Source: Chytridium lagenaria (taxonomy: Eukaryota; Chytridiomycota; Chytridiomycetes; Chytridiales; Chytridiaceae). From it: a stretch of DNA of 64,000 nt. The notes under the pieces are model-generated. The model made no database searches, was not told the DNA's origin, and saw only the letters and a list, made by a program, of their open reading frames with translations. Every line of letters begins with the position of its first letter. The first letter of the stretch is position 1. A program made the translations under genes and the position numbers. Shown one piece after another: positions 48,856 to 59,419 of this stretch. The DNA is taken from positions 164,061-228,060 of the forward strand of contig JAHLKC010000057.1 of assembly GCA_025449115.1 (NCBI GenBank). The letters are read 5' to 3'.

Positions 48856-49561
48856 GGTTACAGCGAACCTGCAGTCATATCAGCAAAAGCAACGGTAGTC
48901 AAAATCAATTCAGAAGGATGTCCTTATAAAAGGGTGCCCCCTGTTCCTCCCTTCTCCCAACCCTTTTCCAGTCCTTCAAACCCCGCAGTCGGCCACTCAT
49001 GATCTTACTTTGAAGATGAAGTCTAAGAAGCACCAGGAAGAAGCTTCTTGCACGCGTGATGTTGCGGGCCGGCCGTTCGCTTTCTCGTCTTGATCGCCGC
49101 AGCGCCTTATTGGAACTCGAAATTTTTTTTCACAAGGTGAAGCCGAAAATTTCCTTCAGGTTGGTCGTAAGTTGGACGCCTGATATCAACCATTCAGTGG
49201 GTGCTGGCGAGGGGTAGCCTTCATCATTTTGATTGAGCTACACATGAATAATCTTGAGGTGGGATGTATGTGCTGGCTTTATTTTCACTGTAAGTAATTG
49301 TACAACGAGTATTCATGTTTATTATTTGATGGAAATAAAGAGGAGGCTGGAGCAAGCCCTTACAGCACCTATATTTCTCTTTTTACTTATTTTTCTTCGT
49401 TGTTGGGAGACAGATGCCTCTCGTAACGGCACGTCGCTTCAGCATCTTTGTGTGATGCTTTGTACAACCTATTGGGAGATGACATGCTTCTGAGTCGGAC
49501 ATCACCAACAAATCGGTGGCGGTGACTTCTTCATGCAAACTTCAAACTCACTTTTGCCATC
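48856..49561. other. Divergent intergenic region CDC55 / PIP5K
   Basis: 706 bp between divergent start codons. A 79-codon ORF with a hydrophobic middle (49254-49493) has no recognisable feature and is not annotated as a gene. No repeat or RNA gene seen. Confidence 0.4.
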
Positions 49562-52500
49562 ATGCCTCCTCTGCCACAGCTGATATCATATCCATCAACA
49601 TCACCCCTGAGACATGACAATCACCAGATTATGGGTTCCCAATGGTTTCTATTTCCTTCCGACATGACTCAAGGCATCGTGGTTGGCCTTGTTGCCGCCA
49701 CAGTGGGGCGACTTGTTGCATCCAGGTAAGCTGCCTACCTCTTTAAAACATTCCAAGACACGGGGCTAACAAACAACCCAGGTTATGGTCATCACGACAT
49801 TACTTTTATGAAAAGATCATGCTCTCTACGGTCAACCTCACTACGCGATGGCAGCATCTGAAGACATCATGAGTATTACATCATCACCGGAAAATGACAA
49901 CACTGCATCCGAAACCACCCCGTCCGCATCCAACAAACGTTCTGCCGAGGAAATTCCCATTGTCAAGCAATGCAGACTAGCAGCCGTGCTGCTATACTGC
50001 TTGCAGAGGCCAGCCCAGAGTCTATGGCGTTATCCACTGCATTCCCAAGTGACCCTTCGCTCACATGTTTGAGGAGCGTCCAAATCATCAGGAAGGTTGT
50101 GCTGAATTTCTTAGTCGTGCTTCGACACTTTCCGATACGCGCGCTTGTTCGCTGGTGTCGAGCGCCGCTAAAGCCGCTCCGGATAGTACTGTTTCAAGTT
50201 TAAAGAGACACAGACATCCCGAACACCATGAGTTAAGTGAAGACAACAGAAAGCAGAAGCTTAAAGGCCCATCTTTGGTTCTTAATTCAAGTATGACACC
50301 ATCAAAGGGTCCGCGTCTTCTCCGGCTTCGACGTGATAAAGGCAAAGAGGTTTTTCTTGGCAATCTGTTTCGTCATTCCCGCCATGGAGAACATTCGGAG
50401 TATAGAGCGCGTGATTTGGAATCGGGTGTTTTACCAGAGCCAGGACTTTCAAGCACACCCATTAAAAAAGGACAATCCTGGCTATCACGAGAATCCACGG
50501 CCCTCACGTTAACAGAAAGCGACAACACCACACTTTCAAGCGATAACGAAAAGAGAAATAGTGGTTTGCCGTTTTTAACGAAATCTCCTGCTAACGTTTA
50601 AAAGCGTCTAGTCTCGCCACCACGTTTTTTAGATCGACATAACTTTTCGGGCGAAAATCACTTCAATTGGACTATTACAGGTTTTGGAAGAGTTCGATTT
50701 ACAGATTATGCTCCACTGGCGTTTAAGGCGGTAAGATCACATTTTGGATACACTACGGCAGAGCTTGAGAAGGCATTACTCGATCCGTGTTTGGCGGAAG
50801 TCACTGTAGGAAAGTCCGATTCCGGTGAGTCAAACGCGTACTCTCGTGGGGTTTCTAACTTAATTCATTTTGCTTCGAAAAGTCTTTTTTAAAACAGAAA
50901 ATGGAAAATTTCTTTTTAAAACTCTTCGTGGGGCTGAACCTGAAAACCTTCGCCAGTTCCTCCCTGACGTAAGTTTGACATTTATTATTCCAACTGACCA
51001 TATCCAAGTATCTGTCCCATATTCAAAAATATCCGTCGACCTTCCTTCCCCGCTACCTCGGCCTCTACACCTTCGAAGTCCTTTCAAGACCTAACTCCAA
51101 CAGCGCCCTTCCTCAACCTGTCCCCAAATCCGATAATCGTGACCTAATCCAATCTTCTCTTGCCCGAAACTTTACCGTTGTCGTTATGACCAATGTCTTT
51201 GACACTGAGCTTGAGGTTGTCCAAAAGTTTGATTTTAAAGGGTCTGCCGTCGGGCGGCAGACTTTAAGCGCAGTTTCGGAGGAACCAGGATCCGAAAGCC
51301 CTATTCTTCGACGTGGGGAGGATGGGTATTTTGGACACGCGTTCTCGCCGACCATTGTCTTCGCTTGACAAGGGTACGCCGTCAAGCGAAAAGCAGACGT
51401 TTAGCTTTCCGTCAACGTTTTCCTTAAAAACACCGACGAAGTCCATGAACTTACAGACTCCAACGTCATCACCCATGAAACTCGGGGAAACGTCTGAAGC
51501 ACGTCTCTCCATCGATATGGGGCAGTTGACGCTTAAAGAATTGGACTTTGAGAGACTTTTGCAGGCGCGGCAATCCAATCTTCTTCATTTTGGTGCAGAA
51601 AGGAAACGACAATTTCTTGAACAAATGGAATTGGATATTGGGATTTTAAAGAGATATAGCTTCATGGACTACAGGTACCCTTTGTCTTTGTCTTTGTCCA
51701 CAAATTGATCACTTCTATAGTGTTCTTATTGGTGTCCATCGAAAAAAAGTCGGAAGGTATTGAACCACCGGAGGGTCCGAAACCATTGATATCGTCTCTC
51801 CGTGCACTTGCCGCCCGAAATCCGCACAGAGTGTCACTCATGAGTTTATTTAATCCACTCCCCCCGAAAGCACGAGTGGTCCAAGCATACCGGCCGCCGA
51901 AACTCCTCTCCTCCGTTCAAGTTCCGCCCGCCCCAGCCCTCCAACGTAAACCCTCTTTCACCATAGCTCCCCTCGCAAGTTCATGCCCCAAACAAACACC
52001 CTCCCCTCTTGAAAGTTACACGCCAACACCGTCCATCCGGCGACGTGCCGCACCGCAGCATGATGGGTTCAATCACGTCTGCGGGGTTGGCGGTGTTGAC
52101 GATGCTTGTACCGAAACGGATCGTGAAGGCTGCGAATGGGGTGCTGGGAGGTGGTGAGGGTACGGGAGGGGATGATGAGGATACGTTGGAGTGCGGCGAC
52201 AGCGCTTGGCGCGGGTGTTGTGGATATAGATGTGGAGGACGAGGGAGTGAGGAGGTGGTGGAAAATCTAGGGAGTAGTTTCACGGATGAGGAGGAGGAGG
52301 AGGAGGAGGGGGTGGAAGAGGAGGAAGCGAGGGAGATTATGTCTTATGGGACCTTTGGGGATGTTGTTTTCGAGCAAGTGCCCCTGGGAAAGAATTTTAA
52401 GGGTGGAATTAAAAGCGACGGTTTGTGGCGGAAGGTATTGAATATGAGGTACACCCTGCTTTTACCATCTTTCTTGTGTTTTAAATCTTACACGACGATT

Positions 52501-52917
52501 CAAGGTTTACTTTGTCGGCATTATCGATATTCTCCAAAAATTTAATTTCGCCCAAGTGGCTTGAGCGCGGCATCCAAAAGCACAAACAAATATTCACAAA
52601 CCGCCCTACATCGCCTACAAGCAGCCATCATGAGGTGCAATCAGAGCGTGATGGAGCCGCCTGCGTCGTTGTCGGGATTGTTTAGCGCTCAGGAAGATGG
52701 GAAGTTTTCTGAAGATGTTAGGGGTATGTAATGTATTTAATTTTTCGTTTAGGGTTTTGGGTCTATGACGTTGATGAGTTTTTGCTGTTGGCATTTAGGA
52801 ACGACGAGTTTTGATGGCGTTCCGTCTCTTCTTTCGGATAGAATGGAGATCAGTGTGGAGGAGCCAGGACGGTACGCGAAACGACTATTAGAATACCTTG
52901 ACCGAATTATTGTATAA
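49562..52917 (+). CDS. MSS4: Phosphatidylinositol-4-phosphate 5-kinase (MSS4-type) with N-terminal hydrophobic segment
   Basis: Makes PI(4,5)P2 at the plasma membrane. The kinase core reads FTDYAPLAFKAVRSHFGY, FLFKTLRGAEPENLRQFLPD (catalytic Lys), a broken YLGLYTFEV block, VVVMTNVFDTELEVVQKFDF and KGSAVGRQT (the DLKGS equivalent). Then LKELDFERLLQAR, KRYSFMDYSVLIGVHRKKSE (metal-binding MDYS), VYFVGIIDILQKFNFA with WLERG, and the C-terminus VEEPGRYAKRLLEYLDRIIV. The insert between 51740 and 52300 is long and low-complexity, with an acidic run near 52288-52330. Exon 1 encodes MTQGIVVGLVAATVGRLVAS, a likely membrane helix not seen in yeast Mss4. Frame breaks occur near 49835, 50000-50070, 51030, 51400 and 52560, so the N-terminal link is an inference. 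Confidence 0.82.
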
Positions 52918-53074
52918 TTTTGTACGCATGATACACCCCCTGATTCATATTCGCATGTAATATATACTACAACGAACACTGTTTCCATGAGCCCTTTCAC
53001 CAGACTCCGCCCTGTGCCAAATTTTGCTTTCCGAAAAAAAAAACAAGACTCATCAAACAAAAGCGGACAACACC

Positions 53075-56000
53075 ATGACTGACACCGCAAACGTCCAACC
53101 TCGAGTCCCATCAACCCTCCGACTGACCCCAAGACCTTCCTCCAACACTCTTTATCCTCCCCCCAAAAGACACTACCATTCCTGACTTCCTGTCTCAAGT
53201 CCGAAACGCCATAGGTCACTTCCGTCTCACCTCCCTCAAATTTGGTGGCCAACCCTCCTCATACCACCTCCTCGCTGTCCTCAAAGACCCGTCAGACATG
53301 ACACCCGTCATGAATGAACTCGACGCACGGGGGTGAAGTGCTCAAAGGCCAGAGACTACGCTATCAAGAAGCCAGCGGAGCTGAGGGATCCTGGTGAACC
53401 TTCTTCCACCATCATTGTGGAGACACCGAAAGCCGTCCCAACGTCCGTCCTGCCAGTAATAATGGAAAACTATACTGGGTTTCAACGCATGGACGGAAAA
53501 AATCGCGCTGTATTTACCGACGCGGTGTTGGCGTTTATGGCTTTGGAAGATCTCCAACGTATTGGGTTCACTGCGACATTCCTCCCGCTCGCCATCCAAT
53601 TTGTAGAGTCGATCGAAACAAATTCGATGATGATTATGGAAATCCTGTGTAGTGAGGATTTGGAACCCAGGGTCGTGGAGGAGGAGGATCAGTTACCAAG
53701 TTTTGAGTGGGGACGGTGTGGCATTGTAGCAACGTTGTTTGGTTTTTTTAGTAGGTTTCAGGGGTTTCAGAAGTTGGCGTTTAGAGTGGATTCTGTGTTG
53801 TATGTAGACTTCGTGGATAAGGAGTCGGCGATGAGGGCTGTGAAGAGGTGAGGACCTTTTTTTTTTTTTTTTTTTTGTGAGGGGGGGGGGGGGTGTTCAC
53901 GACTCTTATAAGAACAATTTTCATTTTCTGTTTTATTGATTGTGTTGAACGCGTTTTTGCAATACCCACTCGTCCATTCTTTGTGTTGGTTCTTTTTTTT
54001 CGTATTTTGACGTTATCGAAGTTTATCGCATACTCTTATTTGACACGTTTCACAGGACGTTAGCTACAACCTCCATGCTCGCCTCCATCGCACGCGCCCG
54101 TCCCTCCGACGACACCCATTACGCATTGGAACGACCCAGCCCTTCGATCTTTATGCGTATCGACCCCCCGGTTTCAGCCACGAAGAAGCCGAAGGTCTGT
54201 TAGATCGATTTCCCGGTCTACTGGGTGTTGTGCATCAGGGGACGAAAGGGATTTTAGCGAGGTATTCGACTGTGGAGAAGGCGAGGGAGGCTGTGGAAGG
54301 GTTGAGGCGGATGACGAATTTGGTGGTGAATTTTTCGAAAAGGGTTTTGAGGACGGGGGAAGGGGAGGGGAGGAGGGACGAGGTGAAAATGGAGGCGGAG
54401 GGGAGTTGGAATGCGGTGAAGATGCAGAGACAGGGTGATGTGGGGACGGTGACGCATGCTGCTGCGCCTGCTGCAGTACCTGCTGTGCCGGTTGGGAGAG
54501 CAAAAGAATGGCCGGCTGTACGCATGACATCCATACCCTTTGGTCTTAATATCCGTGAACTTTTTGCACGGGAAGCTGGGTTTTTGACGATGCTGTTTGA
54601 AGAGGATGGAGGTCGTGTTGCGTTGTTTGAGAGTGATGTGAATGCGGATGGGGCCATGGGGAATATGGCGAGGCTTTTTGAAGCGAGTGTGGAGAGGTGT
54701 CACAGGGGATGCCGACGAGGATCATGGCGACTGGGGAGCCTTGTGGGGTTGTTGAGGTTGTGGAAAAGAGGGGTGTTGTTGAGGAGGATGTTAAGGTGCT
54801 CGTGAAGAGTTTTGAGGGCTTTGTGGGATTAAAGGCAGGGAAAAAGGGTTTTGTTGTCGAGTTTGGTGGGGTTTCAAATGCGAAGAAGGCTTTGTAAGTT
54901 TGTTTCATTTTTGAAAGTGTTTATTCTAATATTGGTTATGACGTTTAATAATTTTTTGATTTTAGGGAGACGATTCTTATTACGACGGATTTGCTGGCGG
55001 ACTTTAGTGAGAGTCCTGCTGAGAACGTTCAGACTGCACCGAAACGTGGTACGCGGGCTTTGCGGAAGCCACCTTCCCTCCCTGTTATTTTAGATCCAAC
55101 CTCTAGACCTTCATCATCTGTTGGTACATTCCTCCCACCCAGTCGACAGGGCCGCTATGACGCTAGCACCGATGGTCCCACCTCATCATCCCGCGTTGGT
55201 TTGGCGTCGTCGTTTGTGGGGAGCGTTCGCGGACGTGGTGGGGCTGTCCGCGCATCAGTGATTCCTTATACCCCTCCTGGAGCCCGTGGAATAGTTACTC
55301 AATCCAACGACGGATCCAAAGTTGTTTCTAAGGCAGCGGTGCAACAACAACCTGCGCCACCACCGCCGATTGTGCCTGTGCACAAGATGCGTGGTGAACC
55401 GAGGAAAACGTTGCACGTGATGAATCCACCTTCGGATAAGGCTGGTTTGCGACGGTTCTGCGTGCATGAGTTAGGGGCGGTTAAGATTGTGTTTAGACGG
55501 AGTGGTGGGGATGAGAAGCGACGTGGGGGTGGACGTGGGGAGGTTGGGAGGGGGGGATCACATTGTTTTGTGGTATTTGGGGACGTTGAGGCTGCGCGGG
55601 AGGCTGGGGGGAAGATTATGGAGAAGTGGATGGGGTGTTGTGTGGATTATGCGAGAGTGGATTGGGTGATTTATCCTGTGAAGGAGGGTGGGGAGGAGGA
55701 GGGGACGGGGGAGAAGAAGAGGGCGGGGAGTGGGAATCCTTCGAGAGTGCTTTATGTTGTTGGGGCGGGGGCTTTGACGAGGGTGGAGTTGAATGGGTTG
55801 TTGTTAGAGTATGAAGGGTTTGAGGAGTTGCAGGTGAGAAGAGAATTTTATTTCTGTATGGTTTTTATTGTTTTGATTTTTATGTGGACGGGAAGTTAAG
55901 TGTATACAATTTACCAATTTGAATTGTTTTTCGATAAGTTCAATTATTTCCATAGCCGTGCGTATTTCAAGGATGTGGAGAGCGCGACGGTAGCCATGAA

Positions 56001-56556
56001 GGATTTACTGTTGACGACCACGCTGCATGTTTGTTACTCGAATGTGCTTGAACGTGAGGAAGAGGCTGGTGAGGGGCAAGTTGATGGGAGTGCAGGGGAT
56101 GGAAAGGGGGCAGGTGGGAAGAAGAAGGGGGGCAAGAAGAAGGACGAGGAGGGTGGTACAGAGAAACATGGGGAGGGTGAGGAAGCGGGGGGTGGGGAGG
56201 AAGAGAGGGGACGGGTTGTTGGGACGGAACAACGGAAACGGTCGTCCAGCGTTCAAGGAAGACATGGGAAAAGTGGGAAACGGGGTGGAGGTGTGAAAAG
56301 GGGTGGTGGGGTGGGACGGAAGGTGAGGCCGAGGAGTGCTTCTGTTGGAGGCGTTGTGAGTGGGCAGCAGAAACGACGGGGGAGAAGGGGAGAGAGGAAG
56401 ACGGGGGGAGGTGGAACGAGGAAGACGGGGGTGAATGGGAAGATTGTGAGGGGGGTTGGGGGTGCCGTTGGAGAAGGGGTTGAGGAGGTGGCAGTTGCAA
56501 AGGCGGCAGGACCTGGACCTGTGAATGATGTGACTGTTGCTGCGGTTGTGGTTTAA
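53075..56556 (+). CDS. Large protein of about eight degenerate RRM-like repeats with basic C-terminal tail
   Basis: No family recognised. Repeated units of 70-110 residues each show an RRM-like beta-alpha-beta order, with a hydrophobic strand (TLFILPPKD; STIIVETPKA; SIFMRIDPPV; AVRMTSIPFGLNIREL; KTLHVMNPPSD; RVLYVVGAGALT) and a later strand plus helix of RNP1 type (GTKGILARYSTVEKAREAVE; SVLYVDFVDKESAMRAVKR; KGFVVEFGGVSNAKKAL; HCFVVFGDVEAAREAGG; AYFKDVESATVAMKDL). Canonical RNP aromatic residues are mostly missing. A linker at 55040-55280 is Ser/Pro-rich with GSVRGRGGAVRAS. The tail from about 56060 is Lys/Gly/Glu-rich. The coding strand is very G-rich beyond 54200. Several indels break the frame (53160, 53330, 54200, 54700). 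An intron with T20/G13 runs lies at 53857-53893. Function is inferred only as RNA-binding. Confidence 0.62.
53857..53893 (+). repeat. T20 / G13 homopolymer pair in an intron
   Basis: Twenty T (53857-53876), GTGA, then thirteen G (53881-53893), just after the donor GTGAGG near 53848 in the RRM-repeat gene. Such runs are prone to consensus error, so lengths are approximate. Confidence 0.8.
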
Positions 56557-57007
56557 AGCATTTTTGTTGTTTTTGTTTTTGCGTGTTTAGTTACTTTTTT
56601 TTTCTTTGAACAAAGGTTTTCTTTCTCTTTTGTTTTTGGTGATTTGTTTTTTGTTGTCACTGTTTATTCCTTTTGTTGTTGTTGTTGTTGTTGTTGTTGT
56701 TGCTGTGTTTTTGGTTGTGGGGGGTTTTTTTTGATTAGTGAATGAGGGAGGTGCAAAGTTGCGAGTATCTTTCTCTCTTTGATTCTCCCTTGAGTAGGTA
56801 TGTGTGAGTGTGATAATTAAGAAGTCTTCTGGGTGGTGGTGGGTGGGAAGTTATTTAAGTATAATAAAGTTGATATTTAAATTCTATGCGTACATCAATA
56901 AATTATACATGTACATGTTAAACATTGTCATGGAAATTCAGGTCAAGATGTAGAGCAAGTGACGATTTCAACAATCTCATATCCGTTGATATATTACTGG
57001 GGTCATA
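56557..57007. other. Intergenic region with microsatellite
   Basis: 451 bp after the RRM-repeat gene, T/G-rich on the plus strand. Apart from the (TTG)n tract no feature recognised. Confidence 0.45.
56673..56702. repeat. (TTG)n microsatellite
   Basis: About ten consecutive TTG/GTT units, noncoding, downstream of the RRM-repeat gene. Confidence 0.9.
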
Positions 57008-57960
57008 CCCGCGCTTCGCCGCGGGTGTTCAAAATAAATTGAAGTCGATGCATTTGGGAAATGATAGAAGGTTGTGACCCTCCGTCACGAAGATATCCTT
57101 CGTTTTTTTTCGTTTTGCAAAAGTCAACTTCCGACGCGAAATCATCATTTCATTTGGTAATAAATATTTATTAAATGAATAGGTAAATAATAGGTATGTA
57201 AATGGGTTCTTCAAGACTCGAAGGAAGTGAAAGTCCAAAGTCACACAAATGCCTGACGTGTGCCAATATGCTTTATTATGTTTACAAGATTTATATATTT
57301 TACAATGTTTTTGGTTTTTGTCGTTCGTTTTCGCCGATTGTACCAATGCCCCCGTCCCAGTTCCGTTGAAGTGGTCCGCTGGTAGGACGTATAATGATAT
57401 CTCTTGATTGACCGTGGTCCAAACTGTTACCTATTTAACGTGTTATAATTCAAATGTAATTGGCTGTCCACCTTCTATCCAGATAGCAGCCACCTGAAAG
57501 GCTGTTGGTCGATTTTACCGTCTTTGGTCTAAACCAGGTACATTGGTATGGAAAATCAGAGAATACTGCTGCATGCGAGACGATCGAGCAATATGTTCAA
57601 AACCGTGAATATACGGATTAATCGTTCCCCAAGTATCACGTTTTTGACTGACAATATTGCGATCCAAGACTGGGAGTATTGATAGTCAATCCTCCAATTC
57701 ATGCTCCGTATCATAAAAATACAATTGCAGAAATTGAGGACATTGATCGGGTTCCGGCAAGAAAGATCCAATTCGGTGATAGATGGAGCCCCTGAACTCG
57801 AAAAGTGTAAACGCCATTTCAACCATTAGCCAAATCCGTATCAAGTAACACACCTATAGATGTAAACGCATATATGGCATTGTTTCCTCTGATGTTTCCT
57901 AGAAAATCGCCATTATGTGAAAACAAATTGAGGTATTGGGTGGGGGAGTTTGTTACAACA
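57008..57960 (-). pseudogene. Helitron remnant (N-terminal Helitron-like segment plus possible 3' hairpin)
   Basis: On the minus strand from 57940 to 57550 the translation, with frame breaks and stops, carries text typical of the region before the Rep domain of Helitron helicases: NIRGNNAIYAFTSIG, FRGSIYHRIGSFLPEP, PQFLQLYFYDTEHELE, and LDRNIVSQKRDTWGTINPYI. No Rep catalytic HxH..YxxK or Pif1-type helicase motif is present, so it is a fragment. Downstream at 57009-57029 lies a GC-rich hairpin (ACCCGCG, CTTCGC loop, CGCGGGT), and on the minus strand it is followed after about 10 bp by CCAGT, similar to the hairpin plus CTRRT end of Helitrons. Linking hairpin and fragment into one element is an inference. 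Confidence 0.58.
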
Positions 57961-58263
57961 AAAAGATGCAGATTCCCAAGAAAATTGGCAAGCATAACAA
58001 AACTGACACATCACAGAGGCAGGAAGAATGTGTTCTGAAACAGATGAATTCTTCGAGAAATAGCAGCCGACACAGTTTCCTCCTCCTCTGCCTCTCAGCC
58101 TATTTCGTTGCCCTCTAAGGTTCTCCGTATTTTGTTGTACGGTTGTTCTTCAGACAACTGAACTTTATAGTAATCCATGACGTTGTTGACGCTGAGCTTC
58201 TGTAATGGCTACTTGACTGTATTCGTTAAATGAAGTGGCAACATGAAGAGCATACCATCTATT
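57961..58263. other. Noncoding flank of mobile elements
   Basis: 303 bp between the Helitron remnant and the plus-oriented LTR copy. No gene recognised. Confidence 0.4.
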
Positions 58264-58437
58264 TGTGAAGAACTACATTATTCACATGGCCTATGGCTCA
58301 TATGGATATTTTGTCTAAGTCCGTTGAGTTCCGTTATATCCCCCGTCAACACGTAAATATACGCGTCATATTGAATCCTCCCTTCTTTTCCTTCTGGATT
58401 TTTTATATATACTTTTTTTCCCACGTTTATAGGGTTT
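58264..58437 (+). repeat. LTR fragment, plus orientation (inverted copy of the retrotransposon LTR start)
   Basis: Begins TGTGAAGAACTACATTATTC and continues to GTTTATAGGGTTT. It is about 90 percent identical to the reverse complement of 59204-59376 and shares the TATATATA-type promoter stretch. After 58437 the two copies diverge, so this is either a truncated/solo LTR or the LTR of a related subfamily. The opening TGTGAA with TTCACA 17 bp on is a short inverted repeat. Confidence 0.75.
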
Positions 58438-59203
58438 GTGATCTTCTCTTGACCCATCCCTCCCTACCTAGCTTCGACTAGGGGGTAGGGGAGAAGAGTA
58501 AAGGAGTTGCTCCAGCAGAGCAAGTCCACAGAGCACCTAGGGACAGGATGTACTCCTGAATCTAAGTGATGTTAATGTTGTTTGGCGATGGTGTGGGTGA
58601 GTGATCGCGAGATTCTGCTTATTTAAGGGAGAAGGGAACGTGTTTAGTATCTTCATTATCGACTTACCTTGCTGCTAAACCAATATCAGCACCAGATCGT
58701 CTCCAGGCGATCGGGGATGGCTATAAGTCTCCATGCCACCCTACTATGGCACCTTTTGGAACATGGGCTCTCGTTTGCCTCTCAGAGCTTAGAACAGGGT
58801 AACCTCACTCATTGCCTGCCGTTAGCGCCTGATCATCGGGTCGGAGAGCACCAGAGGTGGAATGTAGCTGACCAAGCCTCGACTAAAGGACACTGTGAAT
58901 GAGGAGGGATTCCATCACAGCCTTCTGTCTCAGACGGCCGGATTGCAGCTTCACCAGGTGGTAAGGGGGCAGAGGGGTCGACTGTCATCCAACTAAGAGT
59001 GAAGGGGAGATCACGTCGCGAGGCCACGCGCGTGGTGATAGAGGATAGGGATCAACTCAATATCAACTACTTAATTCAACAAGGTACAAATTAAATCAAG
59101 AAATCTCTCATATTAAAGTAATACACAAAATACAAATACATAATAGACACAACATATGCACACACACATAAACGGCACATATGCGCGCCACCTCCTTCAA
59201 TAA
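58438..59203. other. Sequence between two opposed LTR copies
   Basis: 766 bp without a supported gene. It contains a TATTTAAG box (about 58619-58626), a GC-rich stretch (58680-59040) and TG/CA-rich DNA next to the minus LTR (59140-59200). Part of it must be the remainder (R/U5) of the minus-oriented LTR, but the LTR end could not be fixed without a second full copy. Confidence 0.4.
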
Positions 59204-59376
59204 AAACCCTATAAACGTGGGGAAAAAGTATATATAAAAAACCCAAAGGGAAAAGAAGGGAGGAATCAATATGACGCGTAAATATACGCGTCGACGCGGG
59301 ATATAACAGAACTCAACGGACTTAGACGAAATGTCCTTATGAGCCATAGGCCATGTGAATAATGTAATTCTTCACA
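59204..59376 (-). repeat. 3' LTR (5' portion) of the chromovirus retrotransposon
   Basis: On the minus strand the LTR starts TGTGAAGAATTACATTATTC immediately after a purine tract and 43 bp after the polyprotein stop, the position of a 3' LTR. It contains TTTTTTATATATAC as a likely TATA element. The homology with the plus-oriented copy ends at 59204; the LTR probably continues further left to an undetermined CA end. Confidence 0.7.
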
Positions 59377-59389
59377 TTCTCCCATTTTT
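59377..59389 (-). promoter_or_regulatory. Polypurine tract of the LTR retrotransposon
   Basis: AAAAATGGGAGAA on the minus strand directly abuts the TGTGAAG LTR start, the expected plus-strand primer site for reverse transcription. Confidence 0.65.
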
Positions 59390-59419
59390 AAGAAAAGACT
59401 TACATAGAAAAAGTCTAAC

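Noticed and set aside
55967..56500. 177-codon Pro/Ser/His-rich ORF on the minus strand (and similar ones at 54174-54908)
   Set aside because: Antisense to the G-rich RRM-repeat gene; the composition is what the complement of GGT/GGG-rich coding DNA must give, and no domain is visible.
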